Below are positions 22,178-27,331 of a stretch of 27,331 bases of DNA, piece after piece. Source of the DNA: JANNOG01 sp050329415 (GTDB lineage: Bacteria > Actinomycetota > Actinomycetes > Actinomycetales > JBBAYJ01); NCBI GenBank assembly GCA_050329415.1, contig JBHJOS010000024.1, positions 1 through 27,331 of the forward strand. The letters run 5' to 3'. Positions within the stretch are counted from its first letter, which is position 1, and each line of letters starts with the position of its first letter. The notes beneath the pieces were generated by a model. It was not told the origin of the DNA. It made no database searches and was given only the letters and a program-made list of their open reading frames with translations. Made by a program: the position numbers and the translations under genes.

Positions 22178-23095
22178 ATGAGCGATCGCATCCTGCGCCT
22201 GCAGCACGTCGAGATCCGGGTTCCCGACCTCGAACTCTGCACCGCCTACTACACCGAGGTCCTCGGCCTCATCGAGACCGCGCACGCCGACGGCCGGGTC
22301 TTCCTCAAGTGCTGGGACGAGCACGAGCACCACTCCGTCGTCCTGCGCCAGGCCCCGACGTACGGGTTGGACCACATGAGCTTCAAGCTCGCCGAGCGCG
22401 AGGACCTGGACCACTTCACCGAGAAACTGGAGGCCGCCGGGGTGGCCGTCAAGCGCCACGCCGCCGGCGAGCTCGGGCCCGGCTGGGGAGAGGCCATCCG
22501 GTTCGACTCACCGTCGGGTCACCTGGTCGAGCTGGTGTGGGGAATGCAGAAGGTGGGCAACATGCTGCCCCTGTTCAACCCGCCGCCACGGCCGGGGAAC
22601 CTGGTCGGGATCGCCCCGCCGCGCCTGGACCACCTGTTCATCATGGCCGAGGACGTCGAGGAGACGACGAGCTTCTTCATGGAGCTGCTCGAGTTCCGGT
22701 TGACGGAGCAGATCATCGCCAACGACGGCCACCAGCTGGCGACGTGGCTGGAGCGTTCCCACACCCCGCACGACATCGCCGTCGTCACTGGCCCGAACGG
22801 GGCGCTGCACCACTTCGCCTTCTGGGTGGACGACTGGAACGCCGTGCGCGAGGCCGCCGACGCCCTGGCCTACAACGGCGTCACCATCGACGTCGCCCCC
22901 ACCCGGCACGGCGTCACCCGCGGCTACACGATGTACTTCTTCGACCCGGTGGGCAACCGCAACGAGGTGTTCACCGGCGGTTACTGGGTGGACCCGGACT
23001 TCGAGCCGATCACCTGGACCGAGGAGGAGATGGGGCAGGCGATGTTCTACTACGCCCGCCAGGTCAACGAGCGTTTCTTCACGGTGCACTCGTGA
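22178..23095 (+). CDS. Catechol 2,3-dioxygenase (extradiol, type I), copy 2
   Basis: This 305-residue paralogue follows copy 1 after 16 bases. The Fe(II) ligands are all kept: H152 (R-L-D-H-L-F-I), H212 (A-L-H-H-F-A-F-W) and E263 (R-N-E-V-F-T-G-G). The two copies agree through much of their length, mostly in the C-terminal half, but differ in the N-terminal module (copy 2 lacks the short acidic insert near residue 30 of copy 1). It is slightly closer to classical XylE in the N-terminal L-G-L-I-E and V-F-L-K-C-W segments. Different substrate ranges or a mixed oligomer are possible. A GGAGA motif precedes the ATG. Confidence 0.85.
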   Translation: MSDRILRLQHVEIRVPDLELCTAYYTEVLGLIETAHADGRVFLKCWDEHEHHSVVLRQAPTYGLDHMSFKLAEREDLDHFTEKLEAAGVAVKRHAAGELGPGWGEAIRFDSPSGHLVELVWGMQKVGNMLPLFNPPPRPGNLVGIAPPRLDHLFIMAEDVEETTSFFMELLEFRLTEQIIANDGHQLATWLERSHTPHDIAVVTGPNGALHHFAFWVDDWNAVREAADALAYNGVTIDVAPTRHGVTRGYTMYFFDPVGNRNEVFTGGYWVDPDFEPITWTEEEMGQAMFYYARQVNERFFTVHS

Positions 23096-24168
23096 GCACC
23101 GACGCCCCCGTCTGGCGCCGCACCGACCGGACCGACGCCCCGCTGTACCTGTCCCGGTACACGGCGCGCCGCGACGCGACCCAGGCCGGCGCGGCGGCCG
23201 GCTCGGCGAACGGCTCGGCGGCCGGCTCAACGGCAGACGACACCTCGGCCCCGCTCTACCTCCGGCGCTTCCGCGAGCGCCAGGCCACGACGGCGGGCGC
23301 CCCGGAGCGCTCCGCGGTCCTGGAGGTCGACGGCGAGCGCTTCGCCCCCGACTACGCGGCCGTCACCCGCAGCCACGAGATCATCCCTGAGGAGCGCCGC
23401 GAGCCGGACACCTACGTCTCCGAGATCCGGATCATCCGGCACGGCATCACTCAGGGGTACTCGACGGACGCCGGCCTGACCCCCATGGGCGGGTGGCAGG
23501 CGCACCAGCGGGGCCACTCGCTGGCGAAGAGCCTGCGGCACTGGCCGGAGATGCGGATCGTCCACGCCCCGACCAACCGGGCCAGGCAGACCGCCGAGCA
23601 GATCCACCGGGGACTGCTCGACGGGCTGCGCCAGTTCGGCCGCGACGGCGACGTCTCCGCCCCCGAACCGGTCGACGAACTCAAGAACTTTCAGGTCTGG
23701 ACGCCGGACGGCGCGCGCGACGTCACCTCCGCCTTCCGGCAGTACCAGGCGATGATGGAGAAGCTCGAGCGGATGGCGCTCGGTGACCGGCCCCGCTGGC
23801 TGGTCGAGATCGACCGCTTCTACCGGATCCAGCTCGGCGGCGCCGACCCCATCCAGCACTGGCTGACCATCCCGATGATGTATTTCGAGTCGCCGCAGGC
23901 CTGCGTGCGACGGTTCTGGATCGCCTTCAACCGCCTCGTCGCCGAGTCGCCGGGGGCCCGCGTCGTCGCGGCGACCCACTCGGGTCCCATCCGTGCCTTC
24001 GCCACGTGGGCGCACGGGTACGACCCGGGCGAACCCCACAACGTCGAGGAGGTCATCGTGCGCATCCGGCCCGGCGGACGGACCGCGTCGGTGGCCTATC
24101 GCAACCGCGTGACGGAGGTCCACGTGCCCGAGACCGACGACATCCCCGTGTGGGGTGATCCGGCATGA
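23092..24168 (+). CDS. Histidine-phosphatase-family protein (phosphoglycerate mutase-like)
   Basis: The 358-residue protein has a histidine phosphatase domain from about residue 108: R116-H117-G-I-T-Q-G with the phospho-accepting histidine, A-P-T-N-R-A-R-Q-T-A with the usual arginine, and A-T-H296-S-G-P with the second catalytic histidine. The first 50 residues contain two copies of a short element (D-A-P-L-Y-L-S-R-Y and S-A-P-L-Y-L-R-R-F) separated by an alanine/glycine/serine linker. It overlaps the preceding dioxygenase (GTGA) and the following dehydrogenase (ATGA) by 4 bases each, so it is firmly part of the catabolic operon. A phosphatase is not a known step of the meta pathway; its substrate is unknown. 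Confidence 0.8.
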   Translation: MSTDAPVWRRTDRTDAPLYLSRYTARRDATQAGAAAGSANGSAAGSTADDTSAPLYLRRFRERQATTAGAPERSAVLEVDGERFAPDYAAVTRSHEIIPEERREPDTYVSEIRIIRHGITQGYSTDAGLTPMGGWQAHQRGHSLAKSLRHWPEMRIVHAPTNRARQTAEQIHRGLLDGLRQFGRDGDVSAPEPVDELKNFQVWTPDGARDVTSAFRQYQAMMEKLERMALGDRPRWLVEIDRFYRIQLGGADPIQHWLTIPMMYFESPQACVRRFWIAFNRLVAESPGARVVAATHSGPIRAFATWAHGYDPGEPHNVEEVIVRIRPGGRTASVAYRNRVTEVHVPETDDIPVWGDPA

Positions 24169-25133
24169 GCGGGCCGGGCACCGGGTCGGGCCGGGTGTCG
24201 GCGGCCATCATCGGACCCGGCAACATCGGCACCGACCTCCTGGCGAAGCTGCGCCGCAGTGACGTCGTCGAGGTCCGGTACGTCGTCGGGATCGTCGAGT
24301 CGGACGGCCTGGCCCGGGCGCGGGCGCTGGGGATCGAGGCGTCGTCCGGCGGGCTCGACTGGCTGCTCCGGCAGGACCCGCTGCCGCGGATCGTCTTCGA
24401 CGCGACGTCCGCCAAGGCGCACCTCCGGGCCGCCGGGCCGTTGCGCGAGGCGGGCGTCACCGCCGTCGACCTCACCCCCGCCGCCGTCGGCCCCCTCGTG
24501 TGCCCGCCCGTCAACTACGACGAGCACGCCGACGCCGACAACGTCAACATGATCAGCTGCGGGGCGCAGGCCACCGTGCCCATCGTCCATGCGGTCTCGT
24601 CCGTGGTCCCGGTCGCCTATGCCGAGATCGTCGCCTCGGTCGCCTCGAAGTCCGCCGGCCCCGGCACGCGCGCCAACATCGACGAGTTCACGCACACGAC
24701 CGGCCGGGCGGTCAGCGAGCTCGGCGGCGCCGACCGCGGCAAGGCGATCATCGTCCTCAACCCGGTCGAACCTCCGATGATCATGCGGGACACCGTGTAC
24801 TGCGCCATCCCGGACGGCACCGACACCGACGCCGTCACCGAGTCCATCGAGCGGCGCGTCGCCGAGGTCCAGGATTACGTCCCCGGCTACACCCTGCGGG
24901 CGGCCCCCCAGTACGACGAGCCGCGCGAGCGGTGGGGCGGCAACGGGCGGGTGACCGTGTTCCTGGAGGTCAAGGGGGCCGGCGACTACCTGTCCGAGTA
25001 CGCCGGGAACCTCGACATCATGACGGCGGCGGCCGCCCGGATCGGCGACCTCATGGCCCGGCGGATCCTCGCGCGCGATCTCGACGCCCACGGCGCCGAG
25101 GCCCGCGGCGACACCCACGAGGTGAGTGCCTGA
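24165..25133 (+). CDS. dmpF: Acetaldehyde dehydrogenase, acylating
   Basis: The 322-residue enzyme has an NAD-binding start (I-I-G-P-G-N-I-G-T-D), the catalytic cysteine C132 in M-I-S-C-G-A-Q-A-T-V-P (C132 in DmpF too), and N-x-D-E-F-x-H-T-T-G-R-A. It turns acetaldehyde, CoA and NAD into acetyl-CoA and NADH. In the known pathway it forms a channelling complex with the aldolase encoded by the next gene, with which it overlaps by 1 base (TGATG). It overlaps the phosphatase gene by 4 bases. Confidence 0.92.
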   Translation: MSGPGTGSGRVSAAIIGPGNIGTDLLAKLRRSDVVEVRYVVGIVESDGLARARALGIEASSGGLDWLLRQDPLPRIVFDATSAKAHLRAAGPLREAGVTAVDLTPAAVGPLVCPPVNYDEHADADNVNMISCGAQATVPIVHAVSSVVPVAYAEIVASVASKSAGPGTRANIDEFTHTTGRAVSELGGADRGKAIIVLNPVEPPMIMRDTVYCAIPDGTDTDAVTESIERRVAEVQDYVPGYTLRAAPQYDEPRERWGGNGRVTVFLEVKGAGDYLSEYAGNLDIMTAAAARIGDLMARRILARDLDAHGAEARGDTHEVSA

Positions 25134-26176
25134 TGCCCGGCACCGAGCGGCCCGTCCGCATCACCGACACGACCCTGCGCGACGGCTCCCACGCCATGTC
25201 CCACCAGTTCACGCCAGCGCAGGTCCGCGCGACGGTCTCGGCCCTCGACAGCGCCGGCGTGGAGGTCATCGAGGTCTCGCACGGCGACGGGATCGGCGGG
25301 TCGTCGTTCAACTACGGGTTCTCGCTCGTCGACGACGTCGACCTCGTCGCCGCCGCCGTGCGCGAGGCGAGGCACGCCAAGATCGCCATTCTGCTCGTGC
25401 CCGGGATCGGGACGATGAAGGACCTCCAGCGGGCCCGTGACGCCGGCGCGTCCGTCGCCCGGATCGCGACCCACTGCACGGAGGCCGACGTCTCCGTCCA
25501 GCACTTCGGGCTGGCCCGCTCGCTCGGCATGGAGACGGTGGGCTTCCTCATGATGAGCCACCGCGCTGCCCCGGCCACGCTGGCGGCCCAGGCGCGGATC
25601 ATGGTGGATGCCGGTGCGGAGTGCGTGTACTGCGTCGACTCCGCCGGGGCGCTCGTCATGTCCGAGGCCAAGGAGCGGATCGACGCGGTCCACGCCGAGA
25701 TCGGGCACGAGGCCCAGGTCGGGTTCCACGGCCACCAGAACCTCTCGCTCGGGGTCGCGAACTCCGTCCTCGCCGTCCAGTCGGGTGCCCGGCAGATCGA
25801 CGGGTCGCTGTGCGCCCTCGGCGCTGGTGCCGGGAACTCCCCGACCGAGGTCCTCGCCGCCACCTTCGACCACCTGGGCGTCGGGACCGGGGTCGACGTC
25901 GGGGGCGTCCTCGACGCCGCCGAGGAGGTCGTGCGCCCCTACCTGCCGCGCTGGCCGAAGGCGGACCGCACGGCGATCGTCCAGGGCTGGGCCGGGGTGT
26001 ACTCGTCCTTCCTGTTGCACGCCGAGCACGCGGGCGAGCGCTACGGCGTGCCCGCGCACGAGATCCTCCAGCGCGCCGGGGAGGCCGGGTACGTCGGCGG
26101 CCAGGAGGACATGCTCCTCGACATCGCGATCCAGCTGGCCGCGGAGCGCGATCTCGCCGCGACGGGAGCGCGCTGA
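25133..26176 (+). CDS. dmpG: 4-hydroxy-2-oxovalerate aldolase
   Basis: This 347-residue TIM-barrel enzyme opens with I-T-D-T-T-L-R-D-G-S-H, the DRE-TIM metal aspartate region, and has the metal histidines in G-F-H-G-H-Q-N-L (about 200 and 202). It splits 4-hydroxy-2-oxovalerate into pyruvate and acetaldehyde, the latter passed to the acylating dehydrogenase. The ATG at 25133 shares a base with the previous stop, and its own stop shares a base with the next start. The gene order dehydrogenase-aldolase is that of dmpFG, mhpFE and hsaGF loci. Confidence 0.92.
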   Translation: MPGTERPVRITDTTLRDGSHAMSHQFTPAQVRATVSALDSAGVEVIEVSHGDGIGGSSFNYGFSLVDDVDLVAAAVREARHAKIAILLVPGIGTMKDLQRARDAGASVARIATHCTEADVSVQHFGLARSLGMETVGFLMMSHRAAPATLAAQARIMVDAGAECVYCVDSAGALVMSEAKERIDAVHAEIGHEAQVGFHGHQNLSLGVANSVLAVQSGARQIDGSLCALGAGAGNSPTEVLAATFDHLGVGTGVDVGGVLDAAEEVVRPYLPRWPKADRTAIVQGWAGVYSSFLLHAEHAGERYGVPAHEILQRAGEAGYVGGQEDMLLDIAIQLAAERDLAATGAR

Positions 26177-27331
26177 TGGGGCAGCTGATCCGCCACGTCA
26201 TCGGCGGCGAGGAGGTCGACTCCGGCTCGGGTGAGACCTTCCCGACCGTCGACCCGTGGACCCGGCAGCCTTATGCCGAGGTCGCCCTCGGCGGGGCGGA
26301 GGACGCCGAGCGGGCCGTCGCCGCGGCCCGGACGGCGTTCGACGAGGGGCCGTGGCCGCGGATGGGGGCGGCGGAGCGCGGCAGGCTGCTGCACCGCCTC
26401 GCCGACCTCGTGGAGGCGCACGCGACCGAGCTCGGCATGGCGGACACCGTTGACATGGGCAAGCCGATCAGCGACACGCAGGGCAAGGACGTCCCCCGGA
26501 CCGCGCAGAACTTCCGCTTCTTCGCCGACCACGCCCGCCTGGCGACCGGCGAGGCGTACCCGATGGACACCGGTCACCACGCGTACTCCCGCTTCGACCC
26601 GGCCGGTGTCGTCGTCGCCATCGCGCCGTGGAACTTCCCGCTGATGCTGGAGTCGTGGAAGGTGGCGCCGGCGCTGGCGTGGGGCAACACGGTCGTGCTG
26701 AAGCCCGCCGAGGACACCCCGCACTCGGGCACGATCCTCGCCCGCCTGGCCCTGGAGGCCGGGTTCCCGCCCGGGGTGCTCAACGTCGTCCATGGGTTCG
26801 GCCCGGACTCCGTGGGGTCGGCGCTCACCGCGGACCCGGCCGTCGACCGGATCACCTTCACGGGTGAGTCGGGGACCGGGCGCGTCATCGCGCGGGCGGC
26901 GTCGGCGAACCTCGTCCCCGTCAGCCTCGAGCTGGGCGGCAAGGGCGCCAACGTCGTGTTCGACGACGCCGACCTCGACAACGCCGTCGACTGGTCGATC
27001 AGGGCGATCTTCACGAACGCCGGCCAGGTCTGCCTCGCCGGGTCCCGCCTGCTCGTCCAGCGGGGGATCCTGCCGGCGTTCGTCGAGGCGTTCGTCGCCA
27101 AGGCGGAGTCCCTGCGGATCGGCGATCCCAAGCAGGCGGACACCCAGCTGGGACCGCTGGCCTCCGAGGAGCACTACAAGAAGGTCCGCGGCTTCGTGGA
27201 CGACCTGGAGGCGACCGGTGCGGACGTGGTGACCGGCGGGCTCGGGGACGGGTGGGTCGTGCGGCCGACCGTCGTCCTCGAACCGGACCTGTCGTCGCGG
27301 GTGTGCCGGGAGGAGGTCTTCGGCCCGGTCG
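26176..27331 (+). CDS. dmpC: 2-hydroxymuconic semialdehyde dehydrogenase (ALDH family), 3' end outside window
   Basis: The first 385 residues of an aldehyde dehydrogenase of about 480-500 are present. Visible are A-P-W-N-F-P-L, K-P-A-E-D-T-P, F-T-G-E-S-G-T-G (coenzyme turn), the general base E252 in L-E-L-G-G-K-G-A-N and the catalytic cysteine C286 in N-A-G-Q-V-C-L-A-G-S-R. ELGGKGANVVF-type sequence and the cluster context point to the DmpC/XylG group, which oxidises the ring-cleavage semialdehyde to 2-hydroxymuconate and so opens the oxalocrotonate branch served by the two leftward enzymes. The start is TGATG-coupled to the aldolase. The exact substrate is inferred. Confidence 0.85.
   Translation, partial: MGQLIRHVIGGEEVDSGSGETFPTVDPWTRQPYAEVALGGAEDAERAVAAARTAFDEGPWPRMGAAERGRLLHRLADLVEAHATELGMADTVDMGKPISDTQGKDVPRTAQNFRFFADHARLATGEAYPMDTGHHAYSRFDPAGVVVAIAPWNFPLMLESWKVAPALAWGNTVVLKPAEDTPHSGTILARLALEAGFPPGVLNVVHGFGPDSVGSALTADPAVDRITFTGESGTGRVIARAASANLVPVSLELGGKGANVVFDDADLDNAVDWSIRAIFTNAGQVCLAGSRLLVQRGILPAFVEAFVAKAESLRIGDPKQADTQLGPLASEEHYKKVRGFVDDLEATGADVVTGGLGDGWVVRPTVVLEPDLSSRVCREEVFGPV

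Noticed and set aside
1..27331. CRISPR array, tRNA, rRNA, insertion sequence or integrase
   Set aside because: No regularly spaced repeats, cloverleaf-like sequences, rRNA stretches or transposase/integrase motifs were seen by eye.

Overview
The window is very GC-rich, with GTG/ATG starts, frequent 1- and 4-base gene overlaps, and proteins of types common in Actinomycetota (VapB45/VapC45-like pair, IclR-controlled meta-cleavage genes). I read it as the chromosome or a large replicon of a high-GC actinobacterium. No rRNA, tRNA, CRISPR array, transposase or integrase was seen.

Left part (about 1-16,500) is a defence and toxin-antitoxin island. In order it holds: the end of a PIN-domain toxin gene; an Xre-ImmA/IrrE regulator with a PIN-like partner, flanked by two copies of the PIN gene's 3' end; an IetA/IetS (AAA ATPase plus subtilisin-like protease) pair behind a lone DarG-like macrodomain gene; a three-gene operon of a TIGR04255-like protein, a helix-turn-helix protein and an unknown protein; the wreck of a DISARM locus (start of drmD joined to the end of drmMI, with two frameshifts and a stop); a UvrD-type helicase with a RelE-like N-terminus; a broken Xre fragment; a VapBC45-like pair; a Doc-type Fic toxin with a ribbon-helix-helix antitoxin; and a toxin-antitoxin-chaperone-like trio (HicA-like, frameshifted; HicB-like/HTH; SecB-like). 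An HNH endonuclease gene behind a 27-bp palindrome closes the island. Relics and repeated gene ends show repeated recombination here.

Right part (about 17,400-27,331) is a divergent gene cluster for the meta-cleavage of catechol-type compounds. Leftward: an unknown protein, an IclR regulator, 2-oxopent-4-enoate hydratase, 4-oxalocrotonate decarboxylase and a Rieske ferredoxin. Rightward: two tandem catechol 2,3-dioxygenases, a histidine-phosphatase-family protein, acylating acetaldehyde dehydrogenase, 4-hydroxy-2-oxovalerate aldolase and a 2-hydroxymuconic semialdehyde dehydrogenase cut by the window end. Together they would open a catechol ring and take the product through the oxalocrotonate branch to pyruvate and acetyl-CoA. 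A tautomerase and any upper-pathway oxygenase are not in the window. The divergent spacer has two copies of a palindrome-plus-third-repeat operator of the kind known for the IclR-family regulator PcaU.

The most notable items are the DISARM wreck, the duplicated PIN 3' end, the TIGR04255/HTH/unknown operon, the HicA/HicB/SecB-like trio, the phosphatase in a catabolic operon, and the IclR operator pair.
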